Assembly: GCA_023701285.1 (NCBI GenBank)
Contig: JAMPXH010000006.1
Span: 1 to 64,000, forward strand
Source of the DNA: Candidatus Didemnitutus sp.
GTDB lineage: Bacteria; Verrucomicrobiota; Verrucomicrobiia; Opitutales; Opitutaceae
Reading direction: 5' to 3'
DNA: 64,000 nucleotides
The number at the start of each line of letters is the position of its first letter. Within the stretch, counting starts at the first letter, position 1. Positions 1 through 10,050 of the stretch are shown one piece after another. A model generated the notes under the pieces. It saw only the letters and a program-made list of their open reading frames with translations. It was not told where the DNA came from and did no database searches. The translations under genes were made by a program, and so were the position numbers.

Positions 1-1039
<1,039 letters not shown>

Positions 1040-1055
1040 GGGGGGAAGAGATTTG

Positions 1056-1150
1056 GGACACAGAGGAAAGACAGGAGGCGGCACAGAGGTCACAGAGTTG
1101 CCTCCATCTCCGGTTTTTCTCTGTGGCTCTCCGTGTCCTCTGTGGCGAAA
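1056..1150. repeat. Intergenic CACAGAGG/CCTCTGTG repeat element (inverted arrangement)
   Basis: gacacagaggaaagacaggaggcggcacagaggtcacagag...ttttctctgtggctctccgtgtcctctgtggcgaaa in the thiolase/CoA-transferase gap. Confidence 0.7.
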
Positions 1151-1151
1151 A

Positions 1152-2330
1152 TCATAAGAGCTCGACACAGGCGGCGAGGCCCTCGCCACCGCCGATGCAG
1201 ATGGCGGCGACGCCGCGCTTCAGGCCGCGTTGCCGGAGCGCGTGGATGAGTGTCACGAGGATGCGCGCTCCGCTGGCGCCGATCGGGTGGCCGAGCGCGA
1301 TGGCGCCGCCGTGCACGTTGAGCTGGTCGTGCGGCACGCCGAGCTCGCGCATGAACGCCATCGGCACGACCGCGAAGGCCTCGTTCACTTCCCAGAGGTC
1401 GACGTCGGAGACTTTCCAACCGGCGGCGGCGAGCGCCTGCTGCGCGGCGGGCACGGGCGCGGTGGTGAACCAGACCGGGTCCTGCGCCGCGGCGCCGAAG
1501 GCGACGAGCTTCGCGATGGGCTTCAGGCTTTGCGCCGCGGCGTGTGTGGCAGTGGTGACGACGAGTGCGGCGGCGCCGTCGTTGATCGAGGAGGCGTTGG
1601 CGGGCGTGATGGTGCCGTCTTTCTGAAAGGCGGGCTTCAGCTGCGGGATCTTGTCGTATTTCACCTTCGCCGGGCCCTCGTCGTGCTCGACCTTCGTCGT
1701 GTTGCCCTTGGCGTCGGCGATTTCCACGGGGGTGATTTCGGCGGCGAAGCGGCCTTCCTTCTGCGCGGCGTTGGCGCGCTGGAACGAGGCGATGGCGAAG
1801 GCATCCTGCTGCTCTCGCGTGAAGGCGTAGTGCGCGGCGCACTTCTCCGCGCAGTTGCCCATGTGGAGATTGTTATACGGGTCCCACAGGCCGTCGTGGA
1901 TCAGCGAGTCGACGAGCTGGCCGTGGCCGAGGCGGTAACCGTCGCGCGCCTTCGGGAGCAGGTAGGGCGACTGCGACATGTTTTCCATGCCGCCGGCGAT
2001 GAAGAGCGTGCCCATGCCGGCGTGGAGCGAGTGCGCGGCTTGCATCACGGCCTGCAGGCCGGAACCGCAGACCTTGTGGATCGTGACGGCGCGCGCCGAT
2101 TGCGGCAGGCCGGCGTGGATCGCGGCTTGGCGCGCGGGCGCCTGGCCTTGGCCGGCCTGGAGCACGTTGCCCAGCAGCACGTCGGTGACGCCGGCGGGCG
2201 CGAGGCCGGCCTGCGCCAGCGCGCCCTTGATGGCCGTCGCGCCGAGACGCGAGGCCGGGACGGATGCGAGGCCGCCTTGGAAGGACGCGAGCGGAGTGCG
2301 CGTTGCGGAAAGAATGACGATGTTGCTCAT
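1152..2330 (-). CDS. Acetyl-CoA acetyltransferase (thiolase)
   Basis: MSNIVILSATRTPLASFQGGLA...VCGSGLQAVMQAAHSL..GGMENMS...; classical thiolase motifs. Confidence 0.93.
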   Translation of the reverse strand: MSNIVILSATRTPLASFQGGLASVPASRLGATAIKGALAQAGLAPAGVTDVLLGNVLQAGQGQAPARQAAIHAGLPQSARAVTIHKVCGSGLQAVMQAAHSLHAGMGTLFIAGGMENMSQSPYLLPKARDGYRLGHGQLVDSLIHDGLWDPYNNLHMGNCAEKCAAHYAFTREQQDAFAIASFQRANAAQKEGRFAAEITPVEIADAKGNTTKVEHDEGPAKVKYDKIPQLKPAFQKDGTITPANASSINDGAAALVVTTATHAAAQSLKPIAKLVAFGAAAQDPVWFTTAPVPAAQQALAAAGWKVSDVDLWEVNEAFAVVPMAFMRELGVPHDQLNVHGGAIALGHPIGASGARILVTLIHALRQRGLKRGVAAICIGGGEGLAACVELL

Positions 2331-2385
2331 GAAAAACTGAAGCCCGCCGCTGGGCCGCGCAGGGAGCCCTGCGGGCGATCCGGTC

Positions 2386-3870
2386 TTATTCCTTCCGCCG
2401 GAAATTGAAGGTGAGTTCCTCCACCTGCTCCGGCGCGGAGTCCCGGCTGAAGCCGCTCCAGACGATGCCGATGAGGATGGTAATCGTCGCCGAGATGGGC
2501 GAAAGCCAGAGGAACGAAACGTCGGTGAAGAAATTGATCACGAAGGCTGCCACCATGCCTGCCAGCATACCCCAGAATCCGGCGGTCGCCGTGATGCGAC
2601 GGCTCAGCATCCCGAGCATGAAGATGCCGGTCACGCTGCCGATGAAGAGACTGATCACCCGCGTCGTCGCTTCGAGCAGGTTGCCGAATTGGTCGCCGAA
2701 GCTGGCCAGCGTCGTGACGCCCACGCCGATCGCCAGCGTCATCCACCGGGCGCCCGTCACCGTGGAAGGCTGCTTCCGCCACAGTGGCACGAAGTCCGCC
2801 ATCGCGACGGTCGCGAGCGAATTCAGCACGACGCTGATGGCCGACATCGACGCGGAGAGCACCGCCGCGATGATCAGACCGCGCAGACCCATCGGCATCT
2901 CCTCGATGATGAATTTCGCATAGACGCGATTCGGATCTAGGGTGAGTCCGCCCTTCTCCGGGAACGCGGAGTAGAACCCGAACAACGTCGTGCCGATGAA
3001 AAACAGCGCGATGCCCACCGCGCTGGCGACGAGCATGGAGGTGATCATCGCCCAATTCGCGTGCCGGATGGACTTGGTCGTGAGGAAGCGCTGGATCTCC
3101 GCCTGATTGGAACCGAATTGGCTGATGAGCAGAAACGTGCCGCCGATGAGGCCGCCCCACACCGTGTAGGTCTCGGTCAGGCTGAAGGACCAATCGACGA
3201 ACTTGAGCCGCTCCGCCGCGTCCGCCGTCTGCATCACTTCCGCGAAACCTCCCGGCACCCGGCTCGCCACGAGGAAGATCGTCACGACGATGCCGGACAT
3301 CAGGATGCCGACCTGCAGCGTATCGGTCCAGATGACGGCCTTGATGCCGCCGATCAAGGTGTAGATCATCGTCCCCAGGCCCGTCGCGAACACGATCAGG
3401 TTGACCGGCAGGCCCGTGGCCTGCGCGACCACCAGCGAAGGCGCGTAGATCACGACCGCGAGGTAGCCGCATTTCGAAAGCAGGAAGAGCGCGCTCGCCA
3501 GCAGACGCACACGGCGGTCGAAGCGGCGCTGCAGGTATTCGTAGATCGAGTAGATGTTCAGCCGGAAAAAAATCGGCAGCATCACCACGGCGATGACCGC
3601 GATCGCAACCGGGATGCCCAACCGAATCTGGTGATAGCTGAAGTCACGGCTGAAGGCCAGGCCCGGCGCCCCGAGGTAGGCGACGCCGCTCACGATGGCT
3701 CCCACGCCGGAGCAGGCCGCCGCCCACCACGGGATGTTGCGATCGCCGAGGAAGTAATCCTTCAGCGATTTCTGTCCGCGCGCGCACGCGATGCCGATGC
3801 CGAAGACCACGGCCAGATAGACGACGATGATGGCGGAGTCGAAGAAGCTCATCGGTTCAGACAAGGGCAA
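2386..3870 (-). CDS. Sodium:solute symporter (SSS family)
   Basis: Multi-TM protein, 'MSFFDSAIIVVYLAVVFGIGIACARGQKSLKDYFLGDRNIPWWAAACSGVGAIVSGVAYLGAPG' typical of SSS. Confidence 0.9.
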   Translation of the reverse strand: MPLSEPMSFFDSAIIVVYLAVVFGIGIACARGQKSLKDYFLGDRNIPWWAAACSGVGAIVSGVAYLGAPGLAFSRDFSYHQIRLGIPVAIAVIAVVMLPIFFRLNIYSIYEYLQRRFDRRVRLLASALFLLSKCGYLAVVIYAPSLVVAQATGLPVNLIVFATGLGTMIYTLIGGIKAVIWTDTLQVGILMSGIVVTIFLVASRVPGGFAEVMQTADAAERLKFVDWSFSLTETYTVWGGLIGGTFLLISQFGSNQAEIQRFLTTKSIRHANWAMITSMLVASAVGIALFFIGTTLFGFYSAFPEKGGLTLDPNRVYAKFIIEEMPMGLRGLIIAAVLSASMSAISVVLNSLATVAMADFVPLWRKQPSTVTGARWMTLAIGVGVTTLASFGDQFGNLLEATTRVISLFIGSVTGIFMLGMLSRRITATAGFWGMLAGMVAAFVINFFTDVSFLWLSPISATITILIGIVWSGFSRDSAPEQVEELTFNFRRKE

Positions 3871-3922
3871 CAGAGGGGGTGACGCATAAAGGGGTGGCCG
3901 CCTTCCGGGCGGACGCGGGAGA

Positions 3923-5161
3923 TCATGGCACGGCGCTCGCGCGGGGGATGAGACGGTCCATCTCGTCCAGGCGGAAACGCACGCTCACCACGGAATTTCG
4001 CTCGGGGCCGGGCCGGTATTTCACGTAGGTCGTGGCGACGACCGTGCCATCCGGGAGCATCTCGACCGCGGGATAGCCGCAATCCGCGCGCTTGTGGCTG
4101 TGCAGGAGTTTGAGCCGGTATTGCCCTTCGCGGCCCGCGATCAGGTCCTCATACGTGCCGACCCAGGCGACGAAGTGATTGCGTGTCGCGCTGCCGTGTC
4201 CCGTATCCCGGAAACACACGACCAACCGGCCATCCGGGGCGAACTTCGCCACATGCCGGTCGCCGTGCAGGCTGGCCGGCAGAGGAGTCGGCTCCGACCA
4301 CGTGCGGCCTTCGTCCACGCTCGTCATCATCAACGACACGCGCTTCACGTTCTCGCGCATCAGGCAGACGAGCGTCTTCCCGTCCGGCGATCGAAACACC
4401 CACGGCTCGCACGGGCGCAGACCCGGGAGATCCAGCACGATGCGCCACGGCGTCCACGTCAGCCCACCGTCGGTGGACAGACTCTGCGCGAGCACGTTGG
4501 ACTTGGGGTCGCTCGCGTCGCCGGGCCGGCGGATGTTCGTGACGCCCAGCAACGCCTTGCCGTCGTCGATTGGCACGATGCACGAGAACGGCATCACGCC
4601 ACTGACCAGATCCATGCGCGCCATCTCCGACCACGTGGCGCCGTCGTCCTCCGAGTAGGCGCGATACATGTGATTGTCCGGTCCCTTGCCCGCATAAAGA
4701 TCGGCCGGTCCGTTGCCGGCGAAAACCACCAGCCGCGCGCGGCCGACCGGATCCGTGAGCCGGTAGAGCGTCGGGCAGTTTTTCACCGAGCGCCAGCTTT
4801 CGGGCACATCCAACAGCCGGCTCCAAGTCAGCCCGCCGTCGTCACTACGCTTCAGCGGACCGCACTGCCCGCCGTGATCATAGGTCCAGACGGCGAACAT
4901 CGTCTTTCCATCGGGCAGCAGCACGGTGGTCGGATGTCCTTGATAAACGATGTCCGTCCCTTGCGCGATGACGACATGGCGCGAGACATCGCCTGACAGA
5001 TCGATCGAAGGGAGAGGACTGGAGGCACGCGCCACGACTGGAGCGACAAAGACGGCTGCGGCGAAACCACAGGCCAGCGCACCTGCAACGCCCATCCAGA
5101 GCCGGCGTGCGATCCGCCCGTTGCATGATGGCGATCCTAGCGTGGAAGTGACGGTGGACAT
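3923..5161 (-). CDS. BNR-repeat/sialidase-fold exported protein
   Basis: Multiple Asp boxes (RSDDGGLTW, YSEDDGATW, LSTDGGLTW, TSVDEGRTW) and N-terminal signal-like segment. The track start (5224) runs through the operator-like site at 5217-5233; ATG at 5159-5161 (MSTVTSTLGSP) is more plausible. Confidence 0.8.
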   Translation of the reverse strand: MSTVTSTLGSPSCNGRIARRLWMGVAGALACGFAAAVFVAPVVARASSPLPSIDLSGDVSRHVVIAQGTDIVYQGHPTTVLLPDGKTMFAVWTYDHGGQCGPLKRSDDGGLTWSRLLDVPESWRSVKNCPTLYRLTDPVGRARLVVFAGNGPADLYAGKGPDNHMYRAYSEDDGATWSEMARMDLVSGVMPFSCIVPIDDGKALLGVTNIRRPGDASDPKSNVLAQSLSTDGGLTWTPWRIVLDLPGLRPCEPWVFRSPDGKTLVCLMRENVKRVSLMMTSVDEGRTWSEPTPLPASLHGDRHVAKFAPDGRLVVCFRDTGHGSATRNHFVAWVGTYEDLIAGREGQYRLKLLHSHKRADCGYPAVEMLPDGTVVATTYVKYRPGPERNSVVSVRFRLDEMDRLIPRASAVP

Positions 5162-5216
5162 GGGGTTGGGATGAAAGGGAGGAAGCATTTCAAGGCTGGC
5201 GCAAATTCCGTGTATC

Positions 5217-5233
5217 GGTCTCATAAGTGGACC
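5217..5233 (-). promoter_or_regulatory. Operator-like site A (GGTCTCATAAGTGGACC)
   Basis: 17-bp partly palindromic motif GGTY-N9-RACC shared with sites at 15266, 21147 and 22319; upstream of the sialidase-fold gene. Confidence 0.65.
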
Positions 5234-5530
5234 AACATCCGGACCCGCGCGTTGCCGTTCCCGATCTCACAGCGGACCACTCTCCAAGGCATCCGCTGCT
5301 CGCGCCCTTTCCGGAAAGAGTCAGCTTGTGACCAGCGGAAGTCCTTGTCGCGTTGATAATCGCAGTCGCGATGCGCGCCCTGCTCGCGGACGCAGGCATC
5401 GACGCTGTTCAGCGTCAGGAACGGATCACCGTAGCCTCCGAATTCCGAGCCGCTGTCCCCGGAGACGATCCAAGGAATGTTCGACCTTTGGTTCGCAATT
5501 TCGCCACCCGCTCCCTGCCGCTACCACAAC

Positions 5531-6721
5531 TCACCGCGCCGAGGGAGCCGCAGCCGCTTCCGATGCGCCCGACAGCATCCGGAGCGCGAGATTGCGCGCA
5601 ATCTCCGCAAAGCCCTCCGGCGAAGGATGCAGCAGGTCCGCACCGAGACCCGTCGGCTCGGTCAGCAGCGAACGTCCGTCGATATGCCGCACTTCCGGCA
5701 ACGCCAGTTCCGCGACGACCTCGCGCACGATGGTGCGAAACTCGGCCTGTTTGGCCGAGCCGTTCAGGTCGCGGAACGAGAGAAATTGATCCACCACCCA
5801 GATCCGCTTCGTCGGATGGGCCGCGGCGATCCGTGTCAGGAAATAACGCACCCGCGACCGGAACTCGTCGGCCGGAACCCGCGAGAGCAGATTCACGCCC
5901 AGCTCGAGCACGGCGAAATCCCAGTCGCTCCGCGCGGCGATCCAATCCGCCATCTGCGGCTCCAGGAAGGCCCCGGAGCCGAAGCCGAGATTGAGCGCAT
6001 CCACGCGCAGCATCCGGGCCAGCCGCGCCGGATAGGGATCGCCCGGGCGCACGCTGTCGTAGCCCTGCGTGATGGATGATCCGTAGGCGAGCAAGCGGCG
6101 CGCCGGCACTTGATCCGCCCGCGGCGGTGCGACGTCGCCCTCGATCGCCTGCACGCGCACTTCGACCCCATGCGGGAACACCACGCGCACCAACCCCGCA
6201 TCGAAGCCCACGCGCTCGCGCGCCGCTCCGGCGACGAGCAGCGCCTCGAGTTTCGGGCGCTCGATCAGGACCTCCGTCCACTCCTCGTGCAGCACCACGG
6301 TGCGCACGAGAAAGTCGCCTTGGCGGACTTCGACAAACACGGGCGCCGTGCGTCGATGCGCGCTACGCGCGTCGACGTAGCATAGGATCACCTTGGCCTG
6401 CGCCCCCACCAGATTGAACCGCAACTCCACGCCGGCCGGACACGCGGAGCCTTTTTGCGCGGCGGGATTCAGATGCTCGCGCACCGCGGCCGGCACCCGT
6501 TGCAAACGGAAGCCGCCGCCGTCGCTGGCCGGCACCGGGACGATCTCCGCGACGTTGTGCCAGGCCACGTTCGCGAAAGGGGCAGCGGCGTCCGGTCGCG
6601 CGGCTTCGTTTCCCAGCAGAAATGAAGTCGTCAGCAGCAGACCGAACCACAGCCAGACGCGACGGCACGCGGCCCCCGCGCTCCGCACCGGACTGCGATG
6701 CGCTGGCGATCGCAGGCTCAT
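5531..6721 (-). CDS. SGNH/GDSL-type esterase
   Basis: 'RRLLAYGSSITQGYDSVRPGDPYPARLARMLRVDALNLGFGSGAF' and 'GADLLHPSPEGFAEIA': SGNH blocks; signal peptide. Confidence 0.85.
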   Translation of the reverse strand: MSLRSPAHRSPVRSAGAACRRVWLWFGLLLTTSFLLGNEAARPDAAAPFANVAWHNVAEIVPVPASDGGGFRLQRVPAAVREHLNPAAQKGSACPAGVELRFNLVGAQAKVILCYVDARSAHRRTAPVFVEVRQGDFLVRTVVLHEEWTEVLIERPKLEALLVAGAARERVGFDAGLVRVVFPHGVEVRVQAIEGDVAPPRADQVPARRLLAYGSSITQGYDSVRPGDPYPARLARMLRVDALNLGFGSGAFLEPQMADWIAARSDWDFAVLELGVNLLSRVPADEFRSRVRYFLTRIAAAHPTKRIWVVDQFLSFRDLNGSAKQAEFRTIVREVVAELALPEVRHIDGRSLLTEPTGLGADLLHPSPEGFAEIARNLALRMLSGASEAAAAPSAR

Positions 6722-8124
6722 GCTTTTTTCAGGGACGGGAGACTGGCGGCCGCGACGGCTTGGCCGTGGCGCTTCTCCTGTTCAGACGGCGTGTGGAAGC
6801 CGATCGCCTCGGCCAGTTCCTGAAATTCCTCCCGCAATACCTGCCGCGCCCGCTCGAGCATGAGCTCACCGCCGGTCCCGGTGGTCACGCGACCGAGCAG
6901 CAGCAGATGACGCATGGCGTAGAAATCCGCGAAGTGCGCGACCGTGTAGCCGAGATAGACGCCGATGGTTTCGTAGATCGCACGCGCGCGCGCATCGCCG
7001 GACTTCATCGCGGACTGCACGGCGACCAACTGCTCGGGCATGCCCAGCTCCGGCGGGAAATCGAAACCAGCCACGCGCGCCAGCCGCGCCACGCCCTGCT
7101 GCGAGAAATACTGCACGCCACAACCGACATCGCCGGACCACTCGTCCCGCGGCGCATCCGGACGATAGTCGACCGGCGCGAAGGCGAGCTCGTTGAGCCA
7201 GGGCGTGATCGAGCCCTCCGGCGTCACATAGCCGGCGGCGAGGCTCGTGCCCATGGCAATGCCCAGCACGGCGTTGTCGCGCAGCCACATCGAACCGGCC
7301 AGCGCTGTGACCTCACCGTCGTTCGCGACGTCGAACGGGATGCCTCCCCAAGCTTTTTGCAGGGTGAAGAACATGCCGCGAATATCGCTCTCGAAGCGAT
7401 CCGGCGGCACGCCGCGGAAGAGCGACGCCGCGCGCACCTCGTTGTTCACATAGGTGCCCGCCGCGCTGCCGCCGATCGCATCCACCCGCGGCAGATGCGC
7501 CGCCGCGCGCCGCAGGCTGTCCTGCACGCCGTCGAGATGGTAGCGCGGATCGCTCTGGAAATACGGGCTCCACGCAATCTCCTCGGAATAGACGACCCGG
7601 CCGTCGATCAACGCCGCCGCCTTGCGGTCGCTGCCGCCAAGGTCGAAGCCGATCCGGCAACCCTCGAGATGACGCCCGAGCGAGAGCTCCATCTCCGTCG
7701 CGACCGGCAAAGCTTCGGGCGCGCAGCCTTTCACTCCGAATGACTGCCGGTAGATCCGGCCGCCGATCAATTCCTGGTCGAAGGCGCGCGCGCCGCCCGC
7801 ACTGTAGATCGCGGCCAGCGACTCCACGAGTTCGTCCGCTCCCGCCACGAAGACGCGCGCCGCACCTTTCTGCCAGAGCAGGAATTTCAGCAGCCGTTCG
7901 ACGTAGGTCAGCGTCAGGACGGCCGCCGGATGACCGGCGGAGAGAACCCGGTCGTGATGCAGGGACACCGAACCGACCTCGCGCACCAGCGCCAGCACGA
8001 GCGGACGCGAGGCGCGGTCGGCGGCGACGAGCTGGCGGTATTGCCGGTTCCAGAGCACTGCCGGCCTGAAATCCGGATCAAGCGGAGGACGCTGGCGCGG
8101 CGCGGAGGACAACAGGGAGTTCAT
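6718..8124 (-). CDS. ROK/ASKHA-fold sugar kinase-like protein
   Basis: In-frame start MNSLLSSAPRQRP at ATG 8122-8124 overlapping upstream stop; 'GCRIGFDLGGSDRKAAALIDG', 'VANDGEVTALAGS', 'IAMGTSLAAGYV'. Confidence 0.75.
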   Translation of the reverse strand: MNSLLSSAPRQRPPLDPDFRPAVLWNRQYRQLVAADRASRPLVLALVREVGSVSLHHDRVLSAGHPAAVLTLTYVERLLKFLLWQKGAARVFVAGADELVESLAAIYSAGGARAFDQELIGGRIYRQSFGVKGCAPEALPVATEMELSLGRHLEGCRIGFDLGGSDRKAAALIDGRVVYSEEIAWSPYFQSDPRYHLDGVQDSLRRAAAHLPRVDAIGGSAAGTYVNNEVRAASLFRGVPPDRFESDIRGMFFTLQKAWGGIPFDVANDGEVTALAGSMWLRDNAVLGIAMGTSLAAGYVTPEGSITPWLNELAFAPVDYRPDAPRDEWSGDVGCGVQYFSQQGVARLARVAGFDFPPELGMPEQLVAVQSAMKSGDARARAIYETIGVYLGYTVAHFADFYAMRHLLLLGRVTTGTGGELMLERARQVLREEFQELAEAIGFHTPSEQEKRHGQAVAAASLPSLKKA

Positions 8125-10031
8125 CGCACCGGCCAGAGTTGGAAGGCTTCGAGCGCCTCGTATTCGGCCAGGCCGAGTTTGTCGTAGGTGTCGGCCAAGG
8201 CGCGGTTGTGCGCCTCCGCCTGCTGCCAGAATTCGCGCGGTTGGCCGCTCGAGATCGGACGCTGGCTGCGTTGCGACTTGTGCCGGTAGATGGCCTGGAG
8301 TTTCTGCGCCAGCTCCACGGGACTGAGCGGCACCGCCATGCGGATCTCCGCCGGGTCCCACGGCCCCTTCATGTCGCGATAAAGCCACACCCGGCAACCT
8401 GCGCGCCAAGACGCATTCGCGGCGTTGGCGAACGCCCGCGTCAGAATCTCGAAGCCCACCGCGGCCACCGAACCTGGATCGCCCGAGTAACCGGTCGCGA
8501 ACACCTGGTGCGGCTGGATCTCCGTCAACACGGCCGCCACGGCGCGGACATCCGCCTCGCCGATGTGAAACTGCCGGTAGCGCCCGTTCTCGTAGAAAGG
8601 CAGGTCGAGGAACCGCGCGCGCCCGGTGGCCACACCGCACACTTGCAGCGCCTCGCGCGCTTCACCGCGACGCAGCAATCCCTTCAAACGCCGAACCTCC
8701 GGCGGGTCGATCTGTCCGGCCTTTTTCGCCTGCAGTTGCTGGCGCACCTGCGCGATGAAACTTTCGCCCGCCGCATCGCCGCCATGAGCTGCCGTCTCGG
8801 CGATCAACTCCGCCGCGGCCGCGGCCTCCTCATCGGAGACGCCGAAACTGCCGGAGGTCAAATAGACGATGGTCACCTCGTGGCCTTGGTCGACCAAGCG
8901 GCGCAAAGATCCACCCATGCCCACCACGTCGTCCGAAGGTTCCGGGCTGAACACAATCACGCGTTTCACGGCCGGCTCGGCCCGCTCCGGGCGGTTCGTG
9001 TCATCGGTCCCCGGCTTGCCTCCGGGCCACCCGGTGATCGTGTGCTGCAAGCGATTGAAAGCCTCGATGTTCACGCCGTAAGCGGAGCCGCGCTCGGTCA
9101 GCAGATCCGCCAGACCGTGCTCGCTGTAGTCGGCATCGACGAGTTTGAGCAACGGCTTGCCGAGCGTGGCCGAGAGCCAAGTCACCGCCCGCAGCGTGGT
9201 GGCGGGCGTCCACTCGACGCGACCGACCAGCCACGGATAACGAAAACGCGTCAGCTCGCCGGCCGCCGCTTCGTCCAAATGAACTTCCACGGCTGCGTGC
9301 CCCTGCAGAAAGCTCGCAGGCAGCGACTCGCGCACCGGACCTTCGATCGCCTCGGCGACGATGGTCGCCTTGGCGCGGCCCCAAGCCATGAGGACGATCC
9401 GGCGCGCTTCCAAGATCGTGCCCACGCCCATCGTGATCGCGTGGCGCGGCACGTTCTCCTCGCCGAGGAAATCGCGCGCCGCGTCGTGCCGCGTCATCGC
9501 ATCGAGTGTGACCAGCCGCGTGCGCGATTCGCGGCCCGAGCCCGGCTCGTTGAAGCCGATGTGCCCCGTGCGGCCGATGCCGAGGATCTGCAAATCAAGC
9601 CCTCCGGCTTGGCGGATCTTCTCCTCGTAGGCCTGGCAGTCCGCGAAGACGCGCTCCCGCGGCACCATACCGTCGGGCACATGCACCCGCTCCGGCGCGA
9701 TGTCGATGTGCGCGAAGAGCTGCTCGTGCATGAAGCGCCAGTAGCTCTCCGGGTGCGTGCGCGGCACGCCGTAATACTCGTCGAGGTTGAAGGTGGTGAC
9801 ATCCCGGAAGCTCAGACCCTCCTCGCGGTGCAACCGGATGAGCTCGCGATAGAGCGGCACCGGCGTCGAGCCGGTCGCCAAGCCCAGCACTGTCGGCCGC
9901 CCCGCCGCGCGATTGCGCTCGATGAGCTGGCGGATCTCGCCGGCGAGTGCGCTGGCCGCAGCCGCCGGGCTGGCATGCACCCGCGTGCGCAGCCGCTCCT
10001 TCTGTTCCTCTTCCTGAATGGGATGTTTCAT
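8121..10031 (-). CDS. Glucosamine-6-phosphate deaminase (NagB-like) fused to PIG-L/LmbE-like domain
   Basis: Start MKHPIQEEEQKERL at 10029-10031; NagB motifs 'VLGLATGSTPVPLYREL', 'FNLDEYYGV', 'LGIGRTGHIGFNEPGS'; C-terminal 'VIVFSPEPSDDVVGMGGSLRRLVDQGHEVTIVYLTSG' is PIG-L-like but with degenerate metal site. Confidence 0.85.
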   Translation of the reverse strand: MKHPIQEEEQKERLRTRVHASPAAAASALAGEIRQLIERNRAAGRPTVLGLATGSTPVPLYRELIRLHREEGLSFRDVTTFNLDEYYGVPRTHPESYWRFMHEQLFAHIDIAPERVHVPDGMVPRERVFADCQAYEEKIRQAGGLDLQILGIGRTGHIGFNEPGSGRESRTRLVTLDAMTRHDAARDFLGEENVPRHAITMGVGTILEARRIVLMAWGRAKATIVAEAIEGPVRESLPASFLQGHAAVEVHLDEAAAGELTRFRYPWLVGRVEWTPATTLRAVTWLSATLGKPLLKLVDADYSEHGLADLLTERGSAYGVNIEAFNRLQHTITGWPGGKPGTDDTNRPERAEPAVKRVIVFSPEPSDDVVGMGGSLRRLVDQGHEVTIVYLTSGSFGVSDEEAAAAAELIAETAAHGGDAAGESFIAQVRQQLQAKKAGQIDPPEVRRLKGLLRRGEAREALQVCGVATGRARFLDLPFYENGRYRQFHIGEADVRAVAAVLTEIQPHQVFATGYSGDPGSVAAVGFEILTRAFANAANASWRAGCRVWLYRDMKGPWDPAEIRMAVPLSPVELAQKLQAIYRHKSQRSQRPISSGQPREFWQQAEAHNRALADTYDKLGLAEYEALEAFQLWPVR

Positions 10032-10050
10032 CGGTAGCGTGACCCGCCGC

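Noticed and set aside
3923-5224. ORF track start at 5224 for the sialidase-fold protein
   Set aside because: The extended N-terminus runs into operator-like site A; ATG at 5161 precedes a signal-like segment.
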